Positions 49,542 to 57,203 of a stretch of 64,000 bases of DNA are shown one piece after another (positions within the stretch are counted from its first letter, which is position 1; each line of letters begins with the position of its first letter). This stretch comes from Desulfitobacterium_A nosdiversum. GTDB lineage: Bacteria; Bacillota; Desulfitobacteriia; Desulfitobacteriales; Desulfitobacteriaceae. A model generated the notes under the pieces. The model was not told the origin of the DNA and did not search any database. It saw only the letters and a program-made list of their open reading frames with translations. Made by a program: the position numbers and the translations under genes. Where the stretch lies: NCBI RefSeq assembly GCF_049860565.1, contig NZ_CP172056.1, positions 1,426,001 through 1,490,000 on the forward strand, written 5' to 3'.

Positions 49542-50621
49542 TTGAATCATATAATCCGCTACGGCGCAAGTGAGCGCTATTTTGCCGAGGCGACTCTCTA
49601 TCCCAATCTATGTCTGGCGAGAGTAGTTTCACAATATAAAGACCTATATAAGATCGTCACTGAGGGCGGGGAATGCTTGGCTGAGATTTCTGGAAAATTT
49701 CGTTACGAGGTAACTGAGCTATCGGAGTACCCTGCAGTGGGTGATTTTGTTATGGTAGACCGAACCGAAGGCAGCTCCGGCAACGCCATCATCCATCGGG
49801 TACTGACACGGAAGAGTGTCTTTGAGCGTGTAGCTGTGGGGTCTGAGCATCAAACTCAGGTGGTTGCCGCTAACATTGACATAGTGTTTATTTGTATGTC
49901 TTTAAATAACGACTACAACCTGAGTCGGCTGGAACGCTATCTCTCGGTGGCGTGGAACAGCCGAGCCACCCCGGTGGTCGTACTGACAAAAGCTGACCTA
50001 TGCGAAGATTTGCCCAGCGTTATGGCTGAAATATCAGCAGTAGCTCCCGGCACAGATGTGTTCACAACCTCAAGTCATGATCAGGCTTCCTGCGACAAGC
50101 TGTTGCCCTATTTGCAGCAGGGGATGACGGCTTCATTTATCGGATCGTCTGGCGTAGGGAAATCTACGCTAATCAATCGGCTTGTCGGACAAGAACTGCT
50201 GACTACATCGCAAATTCGGCAGGATGACAAGGGCAGGCATACCACCACCTGCAGGGAACTGCTGGTTCTGCCGCAGGGCGGTATTGTCATCGATACACCC
50301 GGTATGCGGGAACTTGGCGTGGAAGCGGTCGATTTGTCCAAATCTTTTTCTGACATAGATGACTTGGTAACCAAATGCCGTTTTCGGGATTGTACCCACA
50401 CCACAGAACCCGGCTGTGCTGTTCAACAGGCGCTTGAAGCAGGAATACTGAATTCCAGGAGGCTGGAAAGCTATCAGAAGTTAAAGCGTGAAGCCCTGTA
50501 TGACGGCCTTTCTTTCAAACAGATTGAAACCAAAAAGCTCAATGCAATGTTCGAGAACGCGGGCGGTATGAAAAAGGCAAGAAAATTTATCCGGCAAAAC
50601 AATAAACGAAAAGGAGAATAA
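49542..50621 (+). CDS. rsgA: RsgA-family circularly permuted GTPase
   Basis: A roughly 359-residue GTPase of the RsgA/YloQ group, which acts in late 30S subunit maturation. It has an N-terminal OB-like domain (to about 95), the permuted motif order G4 LTKADL, G1 GSSGVGKSTLINRL, G3 DTPGMREL, and a C-terminal zinc knuckle CRFRDCTHTTEPGC. Start is uncertain: TTG 49542 follows GAGGTG seven bases upstream; ATG 49527 has no ribosome binding site. It overlaps nothing but is followed one base later by a methyltransferase. It sits in an accessory block rather than in the ribosome-biogenesis region where the main rsgA is usually found, so it may be a second copy. Confidence 0.88.
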   Translation: MNHIIRYGASERYFAEATLYPNLCLARVVSQYKDLYKIVTEGGECLAEISGKFRYEVTELSEYPAVGDFVMVDRTEGSSGNAIIHRVLTRKSVFERVAVGSEHQTQVVAANIDIVFICMSLNNDYNLSRLERYLSVAWNSRATPVVVLTKADLCEDLPSVMAEISAVAPGTDVFTTSSHDQASCDKLLPYLQQGMTASFIGSSGVGKSTLINRLVGQELLTTSQIRQDDKGRHTTTCRELLVLPQGGIVIDTPGMRELGVEAVDLSKSFSDIDDLVTKCRFRDCTHTTEPGCAVQQALEAGILNSRRLESYQKLKREALYDGLSFKQIETKKLNAMFENAGGMKKARKFIRQNNKRKGE

Positions 50622-50622
50622 A

Positions 50623-51339
50623 ATGGAATATAATAGAAGCAATAAGTACGACACTAAACTTGTTCGCAAAAAAATTATGGGACCGAATCCTATCAAGCTG
50701 GAAGAGGAACTTTTAATGAATCATCAAATTCCGCAAGGCGCGATGGTGATGGATCTCGGCAGCGGACAAGGTTTGACCTCTGTCTTTCTTGTGAAGGAAT
50801 ATGGTTTCCGTGTATTCGCAACGGACCTATGGAGCAACCCAACTGAAAATAAACAATTTTTTGATCAAATGGAGCTTACAACGGAGCAGATTATTCCAAT
50901 CCATGCGGACGCTAACGACCTTCCTTTTGCCGAAGAAACCTTCGACGCTGTGATTAGCACGGATTCCTATAATTATTTCGGCCGTGATCCCGAGTACCTC
51001 GGGAAGCATTTGCTTCCATTTGTAAAGCACGGCGGTTACCTGTACATCACCGTGCCCGGAATGAAGAAGGACTGCCATGATAATCTTCCGCCAGAGTTAC
51101 TGCTCTCGTGGACCCCGGAGCAGCTTGATTATCTTCATGACACTGCTTATTGGACGAATATTATCGGCCAGACAGAAGGAATTAACATTCTTTCGATCCA
51201 CGAAATGGAAAGCAACGAAGAAGTCTGGAACGACTGGCTTGCCTGTGACAATGAATACGCGCAGGGTGATCGAAAATCGATGGAAGCCGGCAGCGGTAAA
51301 TATTTGAATTTTGTTGCCATAATACTGCAAAGAAAGTAA
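50623..51339 (+). CDS. Class I SAM-dependent methyltransferase
   Basis: A 238-residue Rossmann methyltransferase. Motif I is VMDLGSGQGLTS at residues about 42-53, the acidic ATDLW end of strand 2 lies near 66-70, motif II-like DANDLPFAEETFDAVIS follows, and the C-terminal part contains NYFGRDPEYLGKHLL, KHGGYLYITVPGM and MEAGSGKYLNFVAII. The substrate is unknown; UbiE-like small-molecule methylation is the broad family guess. AAAAGGAG lies six bases before the ATG, overlapping the end of rsgA, and both genes lie behind the attenuator-like leader. A truncated relative lies just upstream. Confidence 0.85.
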   Translation: MEYNRSNKYDTKLVRKKIMGPNPIKLEEELLMNHQIPQGAMVMDLGSGQGLTSVFLVKEYGFRVFATDLWSNPTENKQFFDQMELTTEQIIPIHADANDLPFAEETFDAVISTDSYNYFGRDPEYLGKHLLPFVKHGGYLYITVPGMKKDCHDNLPPELLLSWTPEQLDYLHDTAYWTNIIGQTEGINILSIHEMESNEEVWNDWLACDNEYAQGDRKSMEAGSGKYLNFVAIILQRK

Positions 51340-51509
51340 TCCGTAAATTGCAATTTTAACCCAATTGAATCGATTAAATATTAATAAGGCAACTATCTAT
51401 TGTGAGATGGAATAGTGTTTCAAAAGATTTCATCAGTAAGTATATTTAAAATTGGAAACTTCCCATTATCCATATAACATATTTGGTAAGTCTCAGGGGG
51501 GAAGGGATA

Positions 51510-52163
51510 TCAAGGGTTCGAAACTAAGGACATCAGGCCATGCATGGCCTGATCCAGCCGCCTTTCTACTTCATACCAATTCACTAATTGCCACCAGGCG
51601 TTAACGTAGTCTTTGCGCCTATTCTGATAATCAAGATAGTAAGCGTGCTCCCAAGCATCCATGACCAGGATGGGGATACTACCCGCTTGAAAAAGATCCT
51701 GGTGTTTCTCAATCGTGAGTATTTCTAACCTTCCCCAGGCCGGTTGCCAAACCAGCAAAGTCCAGCCAGACGCTTCAACATTTATGGCTGCAGCGCTAAA
51801 CTGTTCCAAAAAGCTAGTCAGACTGCCAAAATAGTTAGTGATATGATTAATAGTTTGAGCCCCAGGTGTCTCCCACCTATTCCTGATGGGAGCCATCGAT
51901 GTCCAGTAAATACTGTGCAGGATATGCCCTGAACCGTGAAAAGCCAATTCGCGTTCCCAGTGCTTGACCAAAGTGAAATCCCGCTTTTGCCGTGCCTCAA
52001 CCAACTTCAGCTCCGCTTTGTTTAAACCTTCTACATAGCTTTTATGATGTTGATCATGGTGAATTCGTAATATTGTAGAACTTATTACAGGTTCAAGAGC
52101 GTTGTAAGCATAAGGCAGCTTTGGCAACTGGTGTTGCCCGGGTGGCACCATAGAATATTGCAT
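51510..52163 (-). CDS. Superoxide dismutase, Fe/Mn family (divergent)
   Basis: A 217-residue Fe/Mn SOD-family protein. The metal ligands can be seen: His35 in ILRIHHDQHH, the His in HILHSIYW, and Asp plus His in DAWEHAYYLDYQNRR. The sequence diverges from normal SOD, e.g. EPVIS replaces EPHIS, and AFHGSGHILHSIYW is unusual in the active-site gateway. Spacing and length are close to the family's. The start at 52163 follows GGGGGG at ten bases; TTG 52181 would overlap that site. A 22-base perfect palindrome lies in its 3' end at 51532-51553. It stands alone, on the minus strand. Confidence 0.85.
   Translation of the reverse strand: MQYSMVPPGQHQLPKLPYAYNALEPVISSTILRIHHDQHHKSYVEGLNKAELKLVEARQKRDFTLVKHWERELAFHGSGHILHSIYWTSMAPIRNRWETPGAQTINHITNYFGSLTSFLEQFSAAAINVEASGWTLLVWQPAWGRLEILTIEKHQDLFQAGSIPILVMDAWEHAYYLDYQNRRKDYVNAWWQLVNWYEVERRLDQAMHGLMSLVSNP
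51532..51553. repeat. 22-base perfect palindrome inside the superoxide dismutase gene end
   Basis: ATCAGGCCATG / CATGGCCTGAT, perfectly self-complementary over 22 bases, lies near the 3' end of the SOD gene. The 21-base stretch 51529-51549 matches 3811-3831 in the structured element after rsfS at 20 of 21 bases. Confidence 0.8.
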
Positions 52164-52391
52164 AGTGATATATCCCCCCAATAAACAAGCTTTAAGTTTA
52201 AAGAAATTTACTCTTTGATAAAATACGTACTTGTGTGGAAGTTGTGCTTATCTAAAAGCTTAGAAGAGGGCTTTCTTCATTTTTTTGATGTCCTTTGTCG
52301 CGAATGAATTATCCATATAATAAGATAAAGCAGACTCTGCCGAATTGTCTTGGTTTATATGAAATAAGGGGAACGACCTCAGGTTCACTTG

Positions 52392-52438
52392 TTGTAGACA
52401 TAAAAAACAGCCGAACCGGCTGTTTTTTATGTCTACAA
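52392..52438. terminator. Long bidirectional terminator downstream of gerW
   Basis: A perfect 21-bp stem begins TTGTAGACATAAAAAACAGC and ends in ATGTCTACAA, with the loop GAACC. It contains an A6 run in the left arm and T6 in the right arm. It ends the gerW-ytfI transcript on the minus strand. The remaining 52164-52391 region shows only AT-rich sequence with no gene. Confidence 0.85.
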
Positions 52439-52443
52439 ATATT

Positions 52444-52806
52444 TCATTCGCAGCATTTATGATCTTTTACTTTTTCCACAAGCTCGGGTACCATATCAAT
52501 GAGTTTTTCTAAGCCACCGGCTTTTTTGATGGGAAGAAGTTCTACTTGATCTCCCTTAATGACGAGAATTGCCGAGGCAGAAATTTTCGCACCAGTACCT
52601 GCACCACCACCTGTTCCGCCAATGCCTTTCTCATCGGTTCCGCCGCCACCGCCTGTACCTAGACCGAAAGAAATATCGATGAAGGGTATGATTGTTGTTT
52701 CCCCAACGTTTAAGGGTTGCCCGACAACGGTTTTGGATTGCAAGAAGCTTTCCAGTTTTTCAAAAAGACTATTGATGTTTTCACTTGTACTGAAATTATC
52801 TGACAT
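52444..52806 (-). CDS. gerW: GerW family sporulation protein (YtfJ)
   Basis: A 120-residue protein of the GerW/YtfJ family, needed in B. subtilis for normal spore germination. It shows an acidic N terminus, GQPLNVGETTIIPFIDISFG, a Gly-rich stretch (GTGGGGGTDEKGIGGTGGGA) and the SASAILVIKGDQVELLPIKK end, with a C-terminal CCE. The gene overlaps the 3' end of ytfI by 11 bases, as ytfI-ytfJ do in other spore formers. It is probably made during sporulation; no sigma-G promoter was positively identified. Confidence 0.9.
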   Translation of the reverse strand: MSDNFSTSENINSLFEKLESFLQSKTVVGQPLNVGETTIIPFIDISFGLGTGGGGGTDEKGIGGTGGGAGTGAKISASAILVIKGDQVELLPIKKAGGLEKLIDMVPELVEKVKDHKCCE

Positions 52807-53488
52807 ACTGAGGTCCTCCTTTAATTTTTCGTTTAAACTTAGAAATAAATATATTTCGAATTGGCTCAGAGATGAGGAACCCTATTATGACGAGTATGAG
52901 ATAGGGAATCCAGATCCTTCCACCAATCAAAAACCTACCTTCCATAATTTCTTCATCGAATACGGGTTGTATATCAATATCATATTTGTCCAAAAACATA
53001 TAGAACTGACTTTTCAAAGCATAGAGCAAGCCGGTATACATCGGATCACTAAATCCCACTTTGACGTAAAGGAATAGTTTTTTTGGCTGAGAGTGTTCGA
53101 GTATTTTAAATACGACGGAAAGTGCTTTTCGGATAATGGGTGGCTTTAAGTATTCCCTCCAATGAGAAGGCTTTGTTCGTTTGACTTTCTTGAGGTTTTT
53201 AATAGCTTCAAGTTCTTTCTCTTTTTGGGGTTCCGTTTGGGTTGATTTTTGTTTGATATTGACTTTCTTGTTTAAACCAAAGAGTATAAGATCCATTTGC
53301 ATCTTTTGTTTGGCGTGCCGGCGAAAATCAATTTTTATTCCGCCAAAGAGCCAAGAAATAGAGCCTTGGATCTGGGATTCTTCAAGTTTTTCACCCGACA
53401 CATGATAGTGATAGGGTATAAAAATAATCATGGTCAGAATCACTGCTACGCCCAGCAGTAGATAACTTAATATCGAAAAAAATAACAT
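52796..53488 (-). CDS. ytfI: DUF2953 sporulation-associated membrane protein (YtfI)
   Basis: A 230-residue protein of the DUF2953 family. A membrane helix is at the N terminus (about 1-22: MLFFSILSYLLLGVAVILTM), another near the C terminus (about 195-215), and a central basic domain carries SWLFGGIKIDFRR. The start 53488 follows ATGGAGGC, better than the earlier ATG 53500. It precedes gerW with an 11-base overlap, the usual Firmicutes pairing. Its molecular job is not known. Confidence 0.85.
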   Translation of the reverse strand: MLFFSILSYLLLGVAVILTMIIFIPYHYHVSGEKLEESQIQGSISWLFGGIKIDFRRHAKQKMQMDLILFGLNKKVNIKQKSTQTEPQKEKELEAIKNLKKVKRTKPSHWREYLKPPIIRKALSVVFKILEHSQPKKLFLYVKVGFSDPMYTGLLYALKSQFYMFLDKYDIDIQPVFDEEIMEGRFLIGGRIWIPYLILVIIGFLISEPIRNIFISKFKRKIKGGPQYVR

Positions 53489-53525
53489 GCTTGCCTCCAT
53501 AAAGTCTAAAATACGGTTTGCACAG

Positions 53526-53957
53526 TTATTTTGCTAGAAGTAATTTTGTGCTCTTAATTAATCCTTTGGAAACTTTTCTGATGACAGATGGTGTTGCTTT
53601 CAAGCTTTCTTTGACGAGATTATTGCTTGCTGTTGCCCCAGGGACATAATCAAGAAATTTTCCTGCTGTCCTGATATTGTTACGTTGGATGTTGATCAGG
53701 GCTGTGACTGTGCTTTCGGAAGCTTTACCGATGGTTTGTTTTAGTAGGGAGTCTTTGATTTGATCCAGTTCTACAGGAAGCTCAATTTCATAATTCGATT
53801 TATCATTAAGGTCCCAAAAAAGAAGTTTGAGTTCGGTTAACTCTTTTCGGCATTCCTGACAACTTTTTAAATGTTCTTCGACAAACAGCTTTTCTATCGG
53901 CTCAATAACGCCTTCCAGCAGGTCTTGAAGTAAATCCTTATCCAGTTTGCAGTCCAT
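53526..53957 (-). CDS. Zinc-finger anti-sigma factor
   Basis: A 143-residue protein with an N-terminal zf-HC2 domain: MDCKLDKDLLQDLLEGVIE and then EEHLKSCQECRKEL, giving the His-x3-Cys-x2-Cys zinc motif of anti-sigma factors (ZAS). The C-terminal half has no clear membrane helix (about 80-143: amphipathic, RTAGKFLDYVPGATASN), so it is probably soluble. ATG 53957 is preceded by GGGAGGGA, and lies two bases after the sigma gene. It should bind and restrain that ECF sigma. Confidence 0.88.
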   Translation of the reverse strand: MDCKLDKDLLQDLLEGVIEPIEKLFVEEHLKSCQECRKELTELKLLFWDLNDKSNYEIELPVELDQIKDSLLKQTIGKASESTVTALINIQRNNIRTAGKFLDYVPGATASNNLVKESLKATPSVIRKVSKGLIKSTKLLLAK

Positions 53958-53959
53958 TG

Positions 53960-54577
53960 TTATCCCTCCCATATTCCGTCTTTGATCATACAAGCCTTGA
54001 TGGTTTTCCTTCCTCTATGTAGGTAGGTCTTAACCGTCCCGAGTGGAACATCCATGATTTTGGCGATTTCCTCATACTTCATACCCTTCATATGCCTCAG
54101 AACGATTGCCATGCGTTCTTCCTTTGGAAGGTTCTTTATCGCATCTTCAAGCGCTTGTTTTGTATCCCGGTAGAGGGTTTTACTCTCCGTATTATCTGGG
54201 GAATGAATAAGGTCTTGAATCTCATTTCCATCTTCAATCGCCTGATTAAGGGATAAGGCTTCCTTTCGGTCTCTAATGAAATTTAAGCACTTATTCACGG
54301 TGATTTTTTTAACCCAGGGAAGTAGCGAAAATTCTTCCTTAAAACTATCTAGAGATTTATAAATAGACACGAAGACTTCTTGGGTTAAGTCCAGTGCATC
54401 CTCTTTATTTCCGGCATAATGATAAGCAATGGTATAGACATATTTTTTATACCGTTCATAAAGTATTTCGAGCCCCTGATGTTTGTTCTTTTTATAGACT
54501 TTAATGAGGGTTGCGTCTGAAGCATCCAAAGCAACTGACCATCCTTCTAAAATTCTCGCTTGTTTATTAATACACAT
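53960..54577 (-). CDS. ECF-type RNA polymerase sigma factor
   Basis: A 205-residue sigma-70 family factor. Region 2 contains YKKYVYTIAYHYAGNKEDAL then DLTQEVFVSIYKSLDSF, and region 4 is LPKEERMAIVLRHMKGMKYEE followed by IAKIMDVPLGTVKTYLHRGR, the -35-recognising helix-turn-helix. An acidic linker (about 110-130) separates them. It is followed immediately by an anti-sigma gene. The upstream region toward yqfC has no clear match to a self-regulating promoter. The start at 54577 has no strong ribosome binding site; a few residues downstream (a TTG codon) could be the start. Confidence 0.9.
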   Translation of the reverse strand: MCINKQARILEGWSVALDASDATLIKVYKKNKHQGLEILYERYKKYVYTIAYHYAGNKEDALDLTQEVFVSIYKSLDSFKEEFSLLPWVKKITVNKCLNFIRDRKEALSLNQAIEDGNEIQDLIHSPDNTESKTLYRDTKQALEDAIKNLPKEERMAIVLRHMKGMKYEEIAKIMDVPLGTVKTYLHRGRKTIKACMIKDGIWEG

Positions 54578-54649
54578 GATATCTTAAAAAGTTTTAGTCA
54601 GAAAGAAAAAGATTAAGTTTTCCTTTGTCCAACAGGCTTGGACTAATTT

Positions 54650-54690
54650 AACTCCTCCTTTCATAAACATTATTTTAGAAGGGAGGAGTT
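54650..54690 (+). promoter_or_regulatory. Hairpin sequestering the yqfC ribosome binding site
   Basis: AACTCCTCC (54650-54658) pairs perfectly with GGAGGAGTT (54682-54690), which is the ribosome binding site of yqfC. Twenty-three bases separate the arms. Folding would hide the Shine-Dalgarno; whether it acts as a switch is unknown. Confidence 0.55.
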
Positions 54691-54695
54691 TATCT

Positions 54696-54977
54696 ATGTT
54701 TGATAAACTTTCAAAGAACGTGGGAGAAGTTTTAGATTTTCCGCCGGATGTCGCAGGCAACGGCCCAAAGATAACGATAACTGGACGTCGGGAGATCCTT
54801 GTTGAAAATTATACGGATATTATTGAATTTACGACGGAAGAGATTCGATTAGGAACGCTTGAAGGGGAACTTTGTTTAACAGGTCAGGAGTTTGTTCTTA
54901 AGACTATATTAGCAACAGAGCTTCGTATCGAAGGGGTACTCCATTCTCTAAACTTTCAGGGAGGGAGTGAAACCTAA
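54696..54977 (+). CDS. yqfC: Sporulation protein YqfC
   Basis: A 93-residue protein of the YqfC family, associated with sporulation and part of the conserved yqfC-yqfD-phoH order. Visible family residues are PKITITGRREILVENYTDI, IRLGTLEGELCLTGQEF and LKTILATELRIEG. It shares its last base with the yqfD start (overlap), suggesting coupling. GGGAGGAG lies six to eight bases before the ATG and is embedded in a hairpin. Its biochemical role is unclear. Confidence 0.88.
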   Translation: MFDKLSKNVGEVLDFPPDVAGNGPKITITGRREILVENYTDIIEFTTEEIRLGTLEGELCLTGQEFVLKTILATELRIEGVLHSLNFQGGSET

Positions 54978-56191
54978 TGCCTTTTAATCTTGGCCTCTTT
55001 TATAATGGAAGGATTATTTTTGCTGCTCGTGGAGATCAACTGGCCCTCTTTGTCAATGAAGCGATAAGGGACGGGATTGTCTTTTATAAAACACAAAAAT
55101 CGGAGCGAGGACTGCGAGCCCAAGTCAAAATTGCTGATTTTAAAAAATTGCGCCGTGCCGCTCGTTTAACGCATACGCGTGTCCATATTCTCGCAAAATA
55201 TGGCTGGCCTTTTATTGCTATGCGCTGGTGGCGCAGAAAAACCCTAGTTGCGGGTATTCTTATGATCGGGATAGTGCTGGCCTCCTTATCCCAAATGGTT
55301 CTCTCCATTCATGTGGAAGGCAATAAGGTGATCCCTAAAGAGCAGCTTCTTCAAAGTGCCGAAAGGCTCGGGCTTAAAACATGGGTCTGGCAAAAAGATG
55401 TGGATAATCGTGGGATTGCTAAGGCTTTAGTTGAAGAATTTCCCGATGCAGCCTGGATTGGCCTTGAAAATCAAGGAACACAAATTACGATTAACGTGAA
55501 AGAAAAAATACGTCCTATTGTTTTAACGGAGCGGGGAAATCTTGTGGCCAGCAAAGCCGGAATTGTTCAGGAACTGATGGTTATACAAGGCACACCGTTG
55601 GTGCATGAGGGGGAAACGGTGAAACCCGGTCAAGTTCTGATCCAAGCTCCTGCGAAGATAGAAAATCCAAGTGCTAAGCCCAAGTCGGGAACGGTATCTA
55701 AGCCGAATCCGACACTGCCTCAAGCTATTCCCGCAGCGAAAGGTTTCGCCCGTGCACGGGTTTGGTACAGTGCTGAAGCTAAGATTCCTTTAATTGAAGA
55801 CAAAGTTGAAGAGAGCGGCCGAAGTGCTAAAGGTTGGGGTATAAAAATCGGCAATCGAGTCATAATGGTAACAACACCAGAATCACCCTTCTCTCAGGTA
55901 ACAAAAGAAGTTAAGAATCATACCCTAACTTTGGGAAGGAATTGGCATTTTCCTGTCGAAATACTATCCGTTGATTATAAAGAATTAAAGACCGTTCATC
56001 TTGAACGGACAAAAGCGGAAGCTCAGCAGATTGCAGAGAAACAGGCTAGAGAAGAACTCCAAACGAGGATTACTCCCGGAGCGAGTATTATTGAAGAGAC
56101 GGTGCGTGTACTAGCAAGCAGTGGTGATATAGAGAGAGTACGTGTCGAGACCGAAACGTATGAAGATTTAGCAGTATACCCAAATTCGTAA
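54977..56191 (+). CDS. yqfD: Sporulation protein YqfD
   Basis: A 404-residue protein of the YqfD family, with one membrane helix at about residues 89-110 (LVAGILMIGIVLASLSQMVL) separating a cytoplasmic N-terminal domain from a large extracellular part. That part contains GNKVIPKEQLLQSAERLGLK, AAWIGLENQGTQITINVKEK, a FtsQ/POTRA-like stretch, and a C-terminal TKAEAQQIAEKQAREELQTR domain. It is needed for sporulation in B. subtilis. It overlaps yqfC by one base and leads into phoH. Role: probably an envelope factor, known mainly genetically. Confidence 0.9.
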   Translation: MPFNLGLFYNGRIIFAARGDQLALFVNEAIRDGIVFYKTQKSERGLRAQVKIADFKKLRRAARLTHTRVHILAKYGWPFIAMRWWRRKTLVAGILMIGIVLASLSQMVLSIHVEGNKVIPKEQLLQSAERLGLKTWVWQKDVDNRGIAKALVEEFPDAAWIGLENQGTQITINVKEKIRPIVLTERGNLVASKAGIVQELMVIQGTPLVHEGETVKPGQVLIQAPAKIENPSAKPKSGTVSKPNPTLPQAIPAAKGFARARVWYSAEAKIPLIEDKVEESGRSAKGWGIKIGNRVIMVTTPESPFSQVTKEVKNHTLTLGRNWHFPVEILSVDYKELKTVHLERTKAEAQQIAEKQAREELQTRITPGASIIEETVRVLASSGDIERVRVETETYEDLAVYPNS

Positions 56192-56204
56192 TGGAGGCGA
56201 AAGA

Positions 56205-57182
56205 TTGACGAAAGAATCTAAGCTTATTTTGCAAAATACAGCTGAAGCTATGAATCTACTCGGTTTAGAAGATGCTCATTTGCGGCTTTTAGAAGGGAGT
56301 TTCGGAGGACGGTGCATTGTTCGCGGGGGAGAAATGACCCTGTCCGGTGAGCCGGAGGAAGTCGAAAAGATGGAAAAAGCCGTTAACGAGCTGTTGGCTA
56401 TGGTTCGGAAAGGTCATAATTTGACGCCTGCGGATGTTCAGTATATTATTTCCCAAGTTGAAGAAGGTCAAGATTCCGGAATGGCAGATCGACTGGCACG
56501 GGTGATTGCAATGACTCACAGAGGCCGTCCGATCAAAGCCAAAACGTTAGGTCAGGCAGAGTATCTTGAGTCCATTGACAAAAATACCATTGTTTTTGGA
56601 ATCGGCCCAGCGGGGACCGGTAAAACGTATTTAGCTGTTGTTATGGCTGTGCGTGCTTTACGGGCTAAAGAAGTGAATCGAATTGTCCTGACACGTCCCG
56701 CAGTCGAGGCCGGGGAGAAGCTGGGTTTTTTACCTGGAGATCTTCAGGAAAAAATTGATCCTTATTTAAGACCTCTTTATGATGCCTTATATGATCTGTT
56801 AGGCCCGGAGACGGCTCAGCGGTATGTCGAAAAAGGGACCATTGAAATTGCACCGCTGGCCTATATGCGCGGCAGAACTCTCGATGATTCTTTTATTATT
56901 CTCGATGAAGCGCAAAATACGACTCCCGAACAGATGAAGATGTTTTTAACACGGTTGGGGTTTGCTTCCCAAGCGGTTGTAACCGGAGATGTCACTCAGG
57001 TTGATTTGCCCAGAGGACATTATTCAGGCTTAGTCGAAGTTCAGAAAATACTAAAGAATATCCCGGATATTGCCTTTCACTATTTTACAGCAGCCGATGT
57101 CGTGCGCAATCCACTCGTACAAAAAATTATCCAGGCCTACGAACAAATAGAAGAGAGAGAAGGCCGGCGGAATGCCACCTAG
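56205..57182 (+). CDS. phoH: PhoH-like ATPase
   Basis: A 325-residue P-loop ATPase. The Walker A is GPAGTGKTYLA, Walker B ILDEAQNTT, and the family has RPAVEAGEKLGFLPGDLQEKI and VVTGDVTQVDLP. Residues 1-100 carry a KH-like RNA-binding part. PhoH proteins work with YbeY in rRNA and RNA metabolism. TTG 56205 follows GGAGG at seven bases. It stands directly after yqfD and before yqfF, as in most Firmicutes. Confidence 0.93.
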   Translation: MTKESKLILQNTAEAMNLLGLEDAHLRLLEGSFGGRCIVRGGEMTLSGEPEEVEKMEKAVNELLAMVRKGHNLTPADVQYIISQVEEGQDSGMADRLARVIAMTHRGRPIKAKTLGQAEYLESIDKNTIVFGIGPAGTGKTYLAVVMAVRALRAKEVNRIVLTRPAVEAGEKLGFLPGDLQEKIDPYLRPLYDALYDLLGPETAQRYVEKGTIEIAPLAYMRGRTLDDSFIILDEAQNTTPEQMKMFLTRLGFASQAVVTGDVTQVDLPRGHYSGLVEVQKILKNIPDIAFHYFTAADVVRNPLVQKIIQAYEQIEEREGRRNAT

Positions 57183-57203
57183 GTTTCCGCTCGTGAAAGA
57201 AGG

